Made by a program: the position numbers and the translations under genes. From positions 1 through 64,000 of the forward strand of contig JBKPAJ010000086.1 in the NCBI GenBank assembly GCA_046726375.1: a DNA stretch of 64,000 nucleotides, written 5' to 3'. Each line of letters opens with the position of its first letter. Positions within the stretch are counted from its first letter, which is position 1. The stretch is from DASPWV01 sp046726375. Its GTDB lineage: Bacteria; Acidobacteriota; Vicinamibacteria; Vicinamibacterales; UBA2999. The notes under the pieces were generated by a model. It saw only the letters and a program-made list of their open reading frames with translations, did no database searches and was not told where the DNA came from. Positions 1 to 8,045 of this stretch are shown piece by piece.

Positions 1-1004
1 TCGCCCCGTCCGCGCTCTGGTGGTATTCCAAGGATGCCGCGGCGGCTACTGCTGCGTATCGAATGCTGATTGCGATACTGCCCGAGCAGCAGCCGTCGCT
101 CGAGCCGCTGTATCAACAGTCGCTCGCCGCAATCCCCGACGGTGCTGCGAAGGCGGGCGGGGTGAGGGTGGGCGAGAAGGCGGCCGAGACGATGCTCGCC
201 GCGCGCGAGAACGACGGTCGCGACGGCCCGAGGCAACCTGTCATCGGCATGCTGCCAGGCGAGTGGCGGTCCACGCCGCCAGCGTTTGCGATCGCTCCCA
301 TGGCCTGGATCGGCGACGTCACGCCGTTTCTCATCCCCAGCGCTGAGTGGCTGCGCACCAAGGGCCCTAACCGGCTCACCAGCCGCGCCTACGCCAGGGA
401 CTTCGCCGAGACCAAGGAGCTCGGTGCGGTTGCCAGCACGACGCGGACACCCGTGCAGACCGAGATCGCGTTGTACTGGGATCGGGCGCCGTGGGGCGAC
501 ATCTTGCGGTCTCTGACCCAGAGCCAGAACCTGGACACGGCCGACACCGCGCGGCTGCTCGCGATGGTGAGTCTGGCTGGCGCCGATGCCGAGATCGCCT
601 GCATCTACGATAAAAACTACTGGAACTGGTGGCGGCCGATCACCGCGATCCGCGAAGCCGACACCGACGGCAACCCAGCCACGGCGGCAGATCCGACCTG
701 GACGCCGCTGATTGAAACGCCCGGTTTCCCCGAGCATCCCGCCGGCCATACCTGCGGCAGCGGCGCGATCGTCGGCGTGCTTCAGAACTTCTTCGGCACC
801 GACAGGATCAACTTCAGCGCCGCCAGCCCCGGCTCGGGCACGACGAGGAGCTTCACCAGCTTCTCTCAGGCGCTCGACGAGGTGATCGACTCGCGCGTGT
901 GGGGCGGGATCCACTGGCGCACAGCCGACGTGCAGGGCGCACAATTGGGCATGGAGGTCGCCCGCTGGGAGCGCACGCACTTCTTCAAGCCGACCTCACG
1001 GTGA
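1..1004 (+). CDS. Vanadium-dependent haloperoxidase-like / PAP2-superfamily protein (5' partial)
   Basis: The frame is open from the window edge (first full codon at base 3), so the N-terminus lies upstream and the ATG at 63 is internal. The C-terminal half carries the three vanadate/phosphate-binding blocks of this superfamily in order: a Lys-containing stretch ending in WWRPITAI, then PEHPAGHT (the PxGH block with Ala where many members have Ser), then SRVWGGIHWR with the final Arg and His. Family members are usually exported and either oxidise halides with peroxide or act as acid phosphatases. The sequence does not decide which. It ends in TFFKP-like residues typical of short bacterial members. 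No operon partner is visible. Confidence 0.8.
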   Translation, partial: APSALWWYSKDAAAATAAYRMLIAILPEQQPSLEPLYQQSLAAIPDGAAKAGGVRVGEKAAETMLAARENDGRDGPRQPVIGMLPGEWRSTPPAFAIAPMAWIGDVTPFLIPSAEWLRTKGPNRLTSRAYARDFAETKELGAVASTTRTPVQTEIALYWDRAPWGDILRSLTQSQNLDTADTARLLAMVSLAGADAEIACIYDKNYWNWWRPITAIREADTDGNPATAADPTWTPLIETPGFPEHPAGHTCGSGAIVGVLQNFFGTDRINFSAASPGSGTTRSFTSFSQALDEVIDSRVWGGIHWRTADVQGAQLGMEVARWERTHFFKPTSR

Positions 1005-1080
1005 GGACCAGCGGTCGTCACCGACGTATGAATCGAGAAAGGGTCCCGAGGAGCTGGACACGGATTGGCAGCAAACATTC

Positions 1081-1283
1081 AGACGAAGCGGCTGTTTCGA
1101 CGTCCTCGGTCTCAACAGAATCTGTGCCTATCACATGGTCAAGAACGATGCGTCGAGACGCGTGCTCGAACGTATCGGCATGCAACGGGAGGGATATCTT
1201 CGGCAACGGCTGCTTAGGGCGGCGTTTTCGAAGACGTCCTCCTTTGGGCGGTCGTGCGTCGCGCATCAAGCGGCATCGCCTGA
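1081..1283 (+). pseudogene. GNAT acetyltransferase C-terminal remnant (frameshifted)
   Basis: The frame from 1081 reads a typical RimJ/GNAT C-terminal half, including LNRICAYHMVKNDASRRVLE and RIGMQREGYLRQRLL. Near 1216 the match jumps to another frame, GGVFEDVLLWAVVRR, which ends at TGA 1281-1283. One G appears to be missing from the run at 1217-1219. The N-terminal half of the fold is absent, so this is a fragment as well as a frameshift. No start codon or ribosome site fits it. Confidence 0.7.
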
Positions 1284-1781
1284 GCGCGTGCGCGTCTGCA
1301 TGGAGTCTCTTTTTGTCGTGACTTGCCGGAGTCTGGATGACGATCTGAGCGAGACAGGCCGTCATCCAGTTCGGGGCCGCAAGTCCGCAAGACCGATCGA
1401 GCCTGAGGATAGGCGTTCCGTTCCGACAATTACAAATCGTCGCGGTTCGGAAATAGTCGAGACACGTACGACGTTCACAGTGAGGGTGTCTGCCAACGCT
1501 GGACGGAGGAACCGTTATGCGCAACCGTCTCTTCACGTTCAGCGCTGGGTTATCCGTTTCAATTCGGTGAAGCGAGACACAGCGCGATTACCCATGAGGG
1601 CGGGACGGAATGCATTCGGAGCCGGTGAGTACTCCACGTGCTCCGCGGTGTGCGTGTCCTCGGCCACGTCGAAGCACCGTTCCTCCGCGGCGGGCAGCCG
1701 GGGGAGAGCGCCGCGGCCTGCGCCATCTGAAGAATGTCATCGCGTGACCGATGCGGAGCGCGCGAGCAGGAAGGAACCTGG
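1284..1781. other. Stretch without an intact gene
   Basis: About 500 bases with open frames on both strands but no recognisable protein. The only signal is at 1517-1570: a GGAGGAA ribosome site followed by ATG and 17 codons starting MRNRLFTFSAGLS, which looks like the start of an exported or membrane protein, then an immediate stop. It may be the decapitated front of another lost gene. Confidence 0.4.
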
Positions 1782-3272
1782 TCATTCGGTGAGGCGGTAC
1801 ACCCGAAGCGAACCGGACTCGAACGCCAGGGGAAGGTCCAGCGGCAGATCGGTCACGAGATAGTCGAGACCATGGGCGTGGGCCAGGGCGCGGGCGCGCA
1901 CGGCCGTCAGCCGCGCCGGGTCACCGAGCTCTGCCAGTCGATCTCTCGTGCGCATGGCCACGCCCCGATCGTACATCCCGATCGCCGTGTCCTTGACCGC
2001 CTCCACGAACACATCCCGCTCGCCGGCCACGCGGAGGCTGGTCCCGAAATAGACAGCGTGCAAGGGATCCGCGAGCCATTGGCTGGACCGATCGGTCGTC
2101 CGCGCCCAGGCCATGACGCGGCCCCAGTCGTCGGCGCGAATGTCGAGGTCCGCGATCCGCCGGTCGGGGAAGCGGACGGCCATCACGTACGCGCCGCGGG
2201 CGATGCTGGCGACGAGGATCGCGAGCGCGACCGTGCGCGCCCGCCGCGCCGTTCCCTTCGCATCTTCGGCCAGCGCCCACACGCCATAGGCGATCGCCAG
2301 GAGGTCGAGCATCCAGAAGATCCGCGCCGGCTGGAGCTGAACGGCGATGGCGATGTTCGCACGGTGCAGCAGCAGCGCACACAGGAACAGGACCGTCAGC
2401 GACAGGCAGCCAATCGCCGCCGCTCTCTCCCGGCTCGTCAGCACGCCGGCGGCCGCGCGGCGTCGCAGCACGAACAGGATCACCGCGATGTAGCCGAGAT
2501 TGATGGTCCACACATACAGCGGCCAGTCGCGCGGAAACAGGTAGTTCTTCGTCGAGAGCGTCGCCAGCCATTCGGCATCCATCGGCGCTGCGCGGCCCGC
2601 AAGCGGTCCCGCAACGATCGCCCACGATGCGGCGATCGCGCCAAGCGCCGCGCCGGCGGTTAGCGCACGCCGCCACCGCGGCTCCGCGACTGCCGTCGCC
2701 ACGAACATCCACACGCCGAACCACATCGTTGTCGTCGTGTGCACCGCAGCCGCGCCGAGGGTCAGCAGCAGCATGAGTGCGTATCGCCGGCGCAGGAACG
2801 CGCCGAGCGCGAGCGCGCCGAGCGCGAAGGCGAGCTGCCGCGGATGGAAGTACGACTCGAGCGAGTTGGCGCCGGTCCGCGCGATCGCGTGCCGCAGCGT
2901 GAGGGCCGCGAGCAGCGCCACCGTGGTCCAGCGATGACGGTACAGGAGATCGCCCAGCCGCTTGCCCGCGAGCGCGAGCAGGCCGAGCGTGAGCACGTAT
3001 AAACCCGCAAAGAGCCACGGCAGCGAAATGCCGGTGGTCGTCGTCAGCGCGCCGATCGCCTCGTCGATCACCGTCAGTCGCGCCTGGGATTCGATCAGCG
3101 GACCATCGTGCGGAAAGAGCGAGGGATCCACATCCCGCAGGACCGCCGGGATATAGAAGGCCTGATCGGAGGCGCCGTAGCGATAGCCGGCGGAATTGAG
3201 CGTCGCGAGCAGGATGAATACGAGAAGAGCCGCCGCGGAAGGGATGATCTTTTGTCCCCTGCTACTGTTCAT
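1782..3272 (-). CDS. Polytopic membrane protein of unknown function
   Basis: A 496-residue protein with roughly ten hydrophobic segments, starting with an N-terminal helix (PSAAALLVFILLATLN) and continuing to about residue 380. A soluble C-terminal domain of about 110 residues follows, containing DRRIADLDIRADDWGRVMAW and ending in SGSLRVYRLTE. The topology, with charged loops after helix 1 and a late extracytoplasmic domain, resembles uncharacterised glycosyltransferase-C-like membrane proteins, but I see no diagnostic DD or DE motif in the first loop. The ATG at 3272 was chosen over the longer frame because it begins directly before the hydrophobic region. It overlaps the last codons of the DinB gene by 11 bases, so the two may be cotranscribed. 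Confidence 0.75.
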   Translation of the reverse strand: MNSSRGQKIIPSAAALLVFILLATLNSAGYRYGASDQAFYIPAVLRDVDPSLFPHDGPLIESQARLTVIDEAIGALTTTTGISLPWLFAGLYVLTLGLLALAGKRLGDLLYRHRWTTVALLAALTLRHAIARTGANSLESYFHPRQLAFALGALALGAFLRRRYALMLLLTLGAAAVHTTTTMWFGVWMFVATAVAEPRWRRALTAGAALGAIAASWAIVAGPLAGRAAPMDAEWLATLSTKNYLFPRDWPLYVWTINLGYIAVILFVLRRRAAAGVLTSRERAAAIGCLSLTVLFLCALLLHRANIAIAVQLQPARIFWMLDLLAIAYGVWALAEDAKGTARRARTVALAILVASIARGAYVMAVRFPDRRIADLDIRADDWGRVMAWARTTDRSSQWLADPLHAVYFGTSLRVAGERDVFVEAVKDTAIGMYDRGVAMRTRDRLAELGDPARLTAVRARALAHAHGLDYLVTDLPLDLPLAFESGSLRVYRLTE

Positions 3273-3756
3273 CCGCCGTCGGTCCGTAGATCGGCGGAAT
3301 CGGCACATTCCGCCGGAGGTAGACGCTCAGCTGTCCGCGATGATGGATCGAATGGTTCGTCACGAAGCTACGGATCGCGCTGATTTTCGGCCGCGTGAAG
3401 ATCTCGTGCGTGCCATCCTTCAGGGTCCACGGCGACAGCATCTCGGCATCCGTGCGCTGGCCCAGGCTCGCCCGCGCTGCCGCCACCTTCGTATCGAACT
3501 CTTTCATCAGGGCGGCATGGGAGTCGCGCATCTTCGACCGCATGTCAGGCGCCGTGGCGAGATCGAACATCGGCCCGTCGAGCACGGCGCTGCGACCACG
3601 TCGGAATGTTCGCGAGATGTCCGCACAGCGCCCGAGCGCCATCGACTTCTCGTGCGGCTTCCAGCCGAACTCGCTCTCGGGAGCCCGGTCGAGCAATCGC
3701 CGCGTCGTGACCATTCCGTGGTCGTACTCCGGGATGAGCGTGTCTTTGATAACCAC
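3262..3756 (-). pseudogene. DinB-family gene with two compensating frameshifts
   Basis: The 164-codon frame begins MVIKDTLIPEYDHGM and ends with HHRGQLSVYLRR and IYGPTADEQ, the first and third His motifs of the DinB/YfiT four-helix fold. Between them the frame reads ADISRTFRRGRS, which is foreign to the family. In the +1 frame the same DNA (3590-3628) reads LCGHLANIPTWSQ, the family's second His motif. A missing base near 3629 and an extra base near 3589 therefore scramble about 13 residues and remove the central metal-binding His. Either the gene makes a defective protein or two assembly errors are present. It was called a pseudogene for that reason. Confidence 0.7.
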
Positions 3757-3789
3757 TTTGTTCGCTGCTCGCTGCCGCGAGAAGCGATC

Positions 3790-4350
3790 TTACTGCAAGC
3801 GATCAGCTTCGACCGTGACCGTCTTCTGTCCGATCACTTTGTCGCTGATGGTGATCTTCACCAGGTAGGTGCCGGGCGGCACGGACGGCTGCAAGCCGCC
3901 GCGCCTACCGCCGATTACGGCGGGCTGCGCGGCGGGCTGTGCGGGCTGTGCGCCGCGACCGCCCGCCGGCTGTGCGGGCGTCTGCGGCCCGGAGTCCGAG
4001 GGAGTGGGACGGGGCGTGCCGAATCCGCGGGCCGTCTGTTGTGGCGACAGATTCCACTGCACCCGATTCATCCCCGCGCCTTCGTCCCGTCCATCGTTCC
4101 GGATCGTGCGGCCCGAGACGTCCGAGATCGTGATCTTCAGGTCCCCTTCGGAGACGCTCTTGAGCCAGTAGCTGATCGCTGTGCCGCGCGCGGGGTTCGT
4201 CCCGCGGAGAGGTTTCTTGCCCTCGACGAACGTTGCCTTCTGGTAATCGTTGATCCACGCGACGGCCGGACGGATGTCGAAGATGTGCGCGTCCCCTTTC
4301 GTTGCCTCGTCCGTGAGCTGCTGGAGCGCCGAGATGTCGTCCATGATCCA
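3790..4350 (-). pseudogene. C-terminal remnant of a sortilin/BNR-repeat secreted protein
   Basis: From WIMDDISALQQLTDEA through GTAISYWLKS, DLKITISDVSGRTIR and the end PPGTYLVKITISDKVIGQ, this matches the C-terminal tail of the large exported proteins with sortilin-like beta-propeller repeats common in Acidobacteriota: a final propeller blade, then a FlgD/PKD-like beta domain with a Pro/Gly/Ala-rich linker. The frame continues upstream but the match stops at about 4350, and the expected GTHGRGIW-type motif and propeller (several hundred residues) are missing. It is a 5'-truncated relic. Confidence 0.65.
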
Positions 4351-4623
4351 GCGCACGTTCGACTGTCTCACGGAACAGCACTTCGTTCTCTCGCATTTTG
4401 GAGCGCACGCCGGCGCGATGACACCGTCCGAGAACATGCGCCGTTTCTCGACACCGTCAGACGCTGGTTGGCGTAAGCCGTCGGGTACCTGGCGTGGGAC
4501 ACGCGTATGCAGCGCCGTGCGCTTACAGTGATCTTTGGTGGCCTTCGCGACGATCCATATTGACCGCGCGCGCTATTTTCGGCTGAACATTCGCGTCTGG
4601 GGCCACGTTCCGAAAGGTCTCCA

Positions 4624-5169
4624 ATGAACCTTTTTCTCCGCTTGCTTTGGCTCGCGCTCACGCGCCGATGGCGCGCTCCGATGCCCGCGCTGGGACCCTG
4701 CCGGACGCCGTTTCGTGTGCTTCCGACCGATCTCGACGTGTTGCGTCATGTAAACAATGGCGTCTACCTGTCGATGATGGATGTGGCGCGTGTGGACCTC
4801 ATCACCCGCGCAGGCCTTGCAAAACCGCTGCGGGCCCGCGGCTGGTATCCCGTCGTCATGGCCGCGACCATCCAGTTCCGGCGGTCACTCACACTATTTC
4901 AGCGCTTCGAGATCGAGACGCGTGTGCTCGGATGGGACGAGAAGGCGTTCCTGGTGGAGCAGCGGTTTCTCCGTGGCGAACAGGCGATCGCTCACGCACT
5001 CGTCCGCGCACGCTTCCTCTCACGCGCCGGCGAGAAAGTCACACCCCTCGACGTGTTGGCTCTCGTCGGGAGGCCGTCGCTGCCATCAGCGCCACCGGAT
5101 TGGGCGGCCAGATGGAGCGCCGATCAAACGACTTGGCGCGGCGGTGGTGTGGACGTCTCCGAGTCGTGA
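4624..5169 (+). CDS. Hot-dog fold acyl-CoA thioesterase-like protein
   Basis: A 181-residue protein. After an N-terminal hydrophobic stretch (LFLRLLWLALTRRW) comes a single 4HBT-type hot-dog domain: DLDVLRHVNNGVYLSMMDVA is the conserved segment with the catalytic Asp region and HVNNxxY, followed by ATIQFRRSLTLFQRFEIET and VEQRFLRG. This pattern fits the FadM/THEM6-like branch that hydrolyses acyl-CoA or acyl-ACP thioesters. The substrate cannot be read from sequence. The gene stands alone between decayed regions and has an intact frame. Confidence 0.8.
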   Translation: MNLFLRLLWLALTRRWRAPMPALGPCRTPFRVLPTDLDVLRHVNNGVYLSMMDVARVDLITRAGLAKPLRARGWYPVVMAATIQFRRSLTLFQRFEIETRVLGWDEKAFLVEQRFLRGEQAIAHALVRARFLSRAGEKVTPLDVLALVGRPSLPSAPPDWAARWSADQTTWRGGGVDVSES

Positions 5170-5568
5170 AGATGGATGAGTGCGACGCTCGACCATGGCG
5201 CAGCGACAAATTAACCCCATCCGTCATTGGTCGAGCGGCCGGCTCGGGGCCGCTGGTTCGAGTCCAGCCGAGCGCGCCATCTTGCAGAAAACTTCGAAGC
5301 TCGTTTGAGAGTCTCGAGCCTTCGATCATTTGATGTGCCGGACCGCACGCCGGATAACGTATGGCCGTTGACACGGTGCCCGCTGGCCTCCCAACCATCC
5401 CGATTCTCACGACCAACCACGGAAAACAGCGAGGTGCAAGACATCGTCGTCCGAATCGCCGAAGATCGACTACTCGAGTGGCAACAGGGTCTGAAGTCGG
5501 CCGTAGTTATCGCGAGAACCCGAATGTGAGCCCGAACGAGACGCGCAATAAGTCATAGTCCTGCGACG
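5170..5568. other. Intergenic stretch with a tRNA-like fragment
   Basis: No protein gene is supported here. Both antisense frames over 5210-5440 read the GWTRTSGP and LDSNQRP type peptides that arise when a tRNA gene is translated. They coincide with the tRNA-like fragment at 5226-5279. Nothing else was recognised. Confidence 0.5.
5226..5279 (+). other. Degenerate tRNA 3' fragment (possible attachment-site relic)
   Basis: Bases 5252-5268 form a perfect T-arm: GCTGG, loop TTCGAGT, CCAGC. They are followed by a 7-base 3' acceptor strand (CGAGCGC, 5269-5275), a discriminator G and an encoded CCA (5277-5279). ATTGGTCGAGC at 5226-5236 resembles the 3' half of a D-arm. The anticodon arm is shortened and no matching 5' acceptor strand is in the expected place, although CGCTCG occurs at 5186-5191. 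This is a broken tRNA, possibly Arg-type, or the 3' end left by an integrated element. Confidence 0.45.
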
Positions 5569-6051
5569 TCAGTGTTCGGCGATGCCCTTCGGGTAACGAT
5601 CCGCGATGAGGTTCAGCCTGACGTTGTGCTCGAGCAATGCTTTCGCGCCCGCGAGTACCAGTGAGAACCCCTGCATCGAATCGGTCGCCTGTTTCACGAG
5701 CGCGTCGCCGTCGCCGGTGAAGCCCTCGTTCGTGATCGTGACGAACGTCGTCCCATCCGGCTGCTCCGCAAAGATCCATTCCACGGTCGTCGGGACGCCG
5801 TATCCCGCCCACTCGATCAGAATCCGCTGGTTTGGCTCGATCGACTTCGCCGTCACCGGAATGGAGATTCCGTATATCTCCCACTCCCACTGCACCTGTT
5901 TGCCAGCCTCGAGCCGCCCGCTGCTCTTGGTGAACCAGAATTTGGTCGTGACGTCGGGATTCACGAACGCCTCGAACACATCACGAGCGGGTTTGCGGAT
6001 GAGCATGCCGGTTTTGACAGTGGGTGCTTGTGTGAGCCTGAGGTTTTCCAT
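5569..6051 (-). CDS. SRPBCC (AHSA1/START-like) domain protein
   Basis: A 160-residue single-domain protein of the AHSA1-like branch of the Bet v1 fold: RKPARDVFEAFVNPDVTTKF near the N-terminus, FWFTKSSGRLEAGKQVQWEW, VEWIFAEQPDGTTFVTITNE, and a C-terminal helix LVLAGAKALLEHN. The fold has a large hydrophobic cavity, and members often sit beside ArsR regulators, as here (the ArsR gene lies about 380 bp upstream on the same strand). The ligand is unknown. The frame is intact, unlike the SRPBCC remnant upstream. Confidence 0.85.
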   Translation of the reverse strand: MENLRLTQAPTVKTGMLIRKPARDVFEAFVNPDVTTKFWFTKSSGRLEAGKQVQWEWEIYGISIPVTAKSIEPNQRILIEWAGYGVPTTVEWIFAEQPDGTTFVTITNEGFTGDGDALVKQATDSMQGFSLVLAGAKALLEHNVRLNLIADRYPKGIAEH

Positions 6052-6245
6052 CGTTGTCGCCTCCCGTGTGCTGAAGCGTGCTTCCGACTACGGGTCGAGA
6101 TCCGGCAAACCAGTACGCGACGCGCCGGTCCGTGGTAACGCCATGTTGCCTCGCTCCAGATCTCATTCGATCGCGTGGTATAGACCCACTCCCGTTTGGC
6201 CGCGGACGAGGCCGATTTCGATCAGCAGCGTCGTGGCAATGAGCG

Positions 6246-6437
6246 TTAGTGCGCCGAGATAAACCCTGCCCCCTTCTCGAATCCGGAGTGCTCGAAGATC
6301 ACGCGAGTGCCGCCGCCCTCGGACACGAAATCGTTGAGGTAGATTCACTCCGCAAGCGTCGCGATATCTGTGAGCGCGCGCCAGACCTCATCCGGCGGCT
6401 GCGGCAAGCTGGGTTTCTCGGCGGATGCTTTAGCCAT
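6246..6437 (-). pseudogene. SRPBCC protein gene with internal deletion
   Basis: ATG at 6437 starts MAKASAEKPSLPQPPDEVWR and ALTDIATLAE, the N-terminal strand and helix of an AHSA1-like protein. An in-frame TGA (6345-6347) follows where the family has a Trp. The same frame then reads YLNDFVSEGGGTRVIFEHSG to a TAA at 6246, which is the C-terminal third. The middle of the domain is gone. The start overlaps the ArsR stop (ATGGCTAA), the usual translationally coupled ArsR-SRPBCC pair, so this was once that regulator's partner. Confidence 0.75.
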
Positions 6438-6762
6438 TGTTCGGTCCTTTCGCGAGTTGCTGTTGGAGGCGAAGCAGACGCTCGTCCCACAAACGCTCGT
6501 AGTGTGAGAGCCAGTCGCGAACGGGACCGAGCCGCTGAGGCGCGAGGCGGTACCGGCGCTCCTTACCATGCCGCTGTTCGGTAACAAGGCCGGCATCTAA
6601 CAAGATGCGCAGGTGTTGCGAGATAGCCGGCCGGCTCATCTCGAAGTTTGTCGCGATCGCGTACACGGGCCGGTCGCCATCCGCAAGGAGGTCGAGTATG
6701 CGGCGTCGAGCCGGATGACTGATCGCTTCGAACACCTCAGCGCCGCGTTCGACGGTCCTCAC
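6430..6762 (-). CDS. ArsR-family transcriptional regulator
   Basis: A 110-residue winged-helix repressor: VFEAISHPARRRILDLLADG, then the recognition helix NFEMSRPAISQHLRILLDAG and wing LVTEQRHGKERRYRL. No CxC metal site is present, so it belongs to the non-metal group usually paired with SRPBCC genes. It starts at GTG 6762, exactly 6 nt after a CATAAT -10 box, which predicts a leaderless mRNA. A dyad lies between -10 and -35, so autorepression is likely. Its downstream partner is a remnant. Confidence 0.9.
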   Translation of the reverse strand: MRTVERGAEVFEAISHPARRRILDLLADGDRPVYAIATNFEMSRPAISQHLRILLDAGLVTEQRHGKERRYRLAPQRLGPVRDWLSHYERLWDERLLRLQQQLAKGPNNG

Positions 6763-6768
6763 CGCTCA

Positions 6769-6798
6769 ATTATGAGTAAGGAACTGCTTACGCGTCAA
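6769..6798 (-). promoter_or_regulatory. ArsR promoter with operator dyad
   Basis: On the minus strand: -35 TTGACG (6798-6793), an 18-nt spacer, -10 CATAAT (6774-6769), then 6 nt to the GTG start at 6762. Within the spacer lies the inverted repeat GTAAG-N6-CTTAC (6776-6791), well placed for an ArsR dimer to block RNA polymerase. The promoter and dyad are seen directly; binding by the adjacent ArsR is inferred. Confidence 0.65.
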
Positions 6799-7075
6799 CA
6801 TCGATACATGTCAGCGTAAGTGCGCCCACCACTGCGCCCATTGGCGAACAGAGTGGTTCAGAGAGTGTTCCAGCATCATGCCTCGCTGTTTGGTTGGCCA
6901 CCACTTGTCAGGTTGTTGCCCTGGTCGTCGGCCGTCTTGGCCAGGCGCGCGGGTGACACGATCGCCCGTCAGCCTGACCCCTATGAAGGTCGATGTCGAC
7001 GATGTAGACGCGCAGAAGGATTTCGTCGTGAAGGCGAAGTAACCAACGATCAATTCCGCTGGGGCGCGACGCGAC
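6799..7075. other. Gap with no recognised feature
   Basis: Short open frames exist on both strands, but none resembles a known family or has a convincing start. The stretch may hold further decayed sequence between the ArsR promoter and the NHL remnant. Confidence 0.4.
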
Positions 7076-7317
7076 TGTCACCTGAATGCGGTGGTTCCGC
7101 GAGTCGGCGACGTAGACGTCACCATTGGCGCAACGGCGACGTCGCGGGGTTCCTCGAACTGACCGTTCCCCGAGCCACGTGTACCCCACGTGGTGATGAA
7201 CGCACCGTCTGACGTGAACTTCTGAACGCGGTAGTTGAACTTATCGGCGATGACGAGATCGTCGCGCGCATTGATGCGTTCGGCACGGTCGACATTCTCG
7301 AGCGGATTGATCCGGCC
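7076..7317 (-). pseudogene. NHL-repeat protein fragment (frameshifted)
   Basis: On the minus strand one frame reads INARDDLVIADKFNYRVQKF, then TTWGTRGSGNGQFEEPRDVA. After a one-base shift near 7130 it reads GDVYVADSRNHRIQV. These are two consecutive NHL/beta-propeller blades (the second lacks one A of the expected AAT codon). No start, signal peptide or further blades are present, so it is a fragment of a secreted propeller protein. Confidence 0.65.
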
Positions 7318-7578
7318 AAGCCGAGCGTCGACCGATTGAAGGCGCTCGCGGGCGCTTACACAAGCGACGCGATCGAAAGGACCTCACCGTTGCGGTAGAT
7401 AGCGACAGCTGGTGATCAAGCGGCGCCCGGACGCGGTCTTGAAGCTGACGCCAGTCTACGGCGACGCGTTTGCCGCGACTCGCTCGGACTTGTGAGTTTC
7501 CGCCGCGGCCCGGCCGGTGGTGTGAACGCGTTGAGTGTCATCGAGGATCGCCTCTAGGACTTGCGATTCTCGCGACAG
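7318..7578 (+). pseudogene. C-terminal remnant of a serine beta-lactamase-like hydrolase
   Basis: Read across three frames, this gives KPSVDRLKALAGAYTSDAIE, LTVAVDSD, LVIKRRPDAVLKLTPVYGDA and then VSFRRGPAGGVNALSVIEDR followed by TAG and DLRFSRQ. This is the small beta-barrel domain that follows class-C-type serine hydrolase domains. At least three frameshifts and a stop replacing a probable Trp are visible, and the catalytic domain is absent. It abuts the NHL fragment without a gap. Confidence 0.6.
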
Positions 7579-7618
7579 CCAACGGCGGCGACGACCTCGC
7601 CGGATTGACGGTCGCGCG

Positions 7619-8011
7619 CTACGGCCGCTTCTCCGGATGCAGGTCGTGGCACGCGTTGCACGTCGCGTTCATCTGCGCGAACGCGGCGTTCGCGCCCGCG
7701 AGATTTCGATTCTTCGCCGTCGTCGCGACTTGCCGCGCCAGTACCTGCGTTTGCTGCGCGAGTTTGACGATGTCGGCGGCCTTCTTTTTCGACCAGTACT
7801 GCTCGGTGAGTGCCATGAGTTCGGCAATCTTCTCCGCCGGCGGTACGGCTTTGTCGAACGCTTCGCCCGCGAGCGCTTCGCGCAACTCGTCTTGCGCGTC
7901 TGCCGCGTCGTCCATCCACACCTTGTGCGCTTCGGCGTCGACTCGTTGTGGTGTCGCACTCAGGGTCACCAGCACGCACGGCAGCACGAGCGTCCAGAGA
8001 CTACGTTTCAT
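7619..8011 (-). CDS. Exported monohaem cytochrome c (cytochrome c'-like)
   Basis: A 130-residue protein with a signal peptide (MKRSLWTLVLPCVLVTLSAT) and a mostly helical body with one CNACH haem-binding site nine residues from the C-terminus. The late haem motif and four-helix character match the cytochrome c'/c556 group in the periplasm, where the role may be electron transfer or binding of small gases. The partner is unknown. It is divergent from the glycosyltransferase gene at 8046, and both starts flank a shared -10-like sequence. Confidence 0.85.
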   Translation of the reverse strand: MKRSLWTLVLPCVLVTLSATPQRVDAEAHKVWMDDAADAQDELREALAGEAFDKAVPPAEKIAELMALTEQYWSKKKAADIVKLAQQTQVLARQVATTAKNRNLAGANAAFAQMNATCNACHDLHPEKRP

Positions 8012-8018
8012 CGACTGC

Positions 8019-8025
8019 TATACTA
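8019..8025. promoter_or_regulatory. Overlapping divergent -10 elements
   Basis: TATACT (8019-8024, plus) lies 21 nt before the ATG at 8046. Its complement reads TAGTAT (8025-8020, minus), 8 nt before the cytochrome ATG at 8011. One heptamer could serve as the -10 for both directions. No -35 box is clear on either side. Confidence 0.4.
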
Positions 8026-8045
8026 CGCCGGTTTTTTTCGCCTGA

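Noticed and set aside
1018..1536. 172-residue minus-strand frame
   Set aside because: Covers the GNAT remnant, which is better supported on the plus strand; sequence shows no domain.
5211..5444. Small proteins with LDSNQRP or WTRTSGP motifs
   Set aside because: These peptides are well-known artefacts of translating tRNA genes; the DNA is a tRNA-like fragment.
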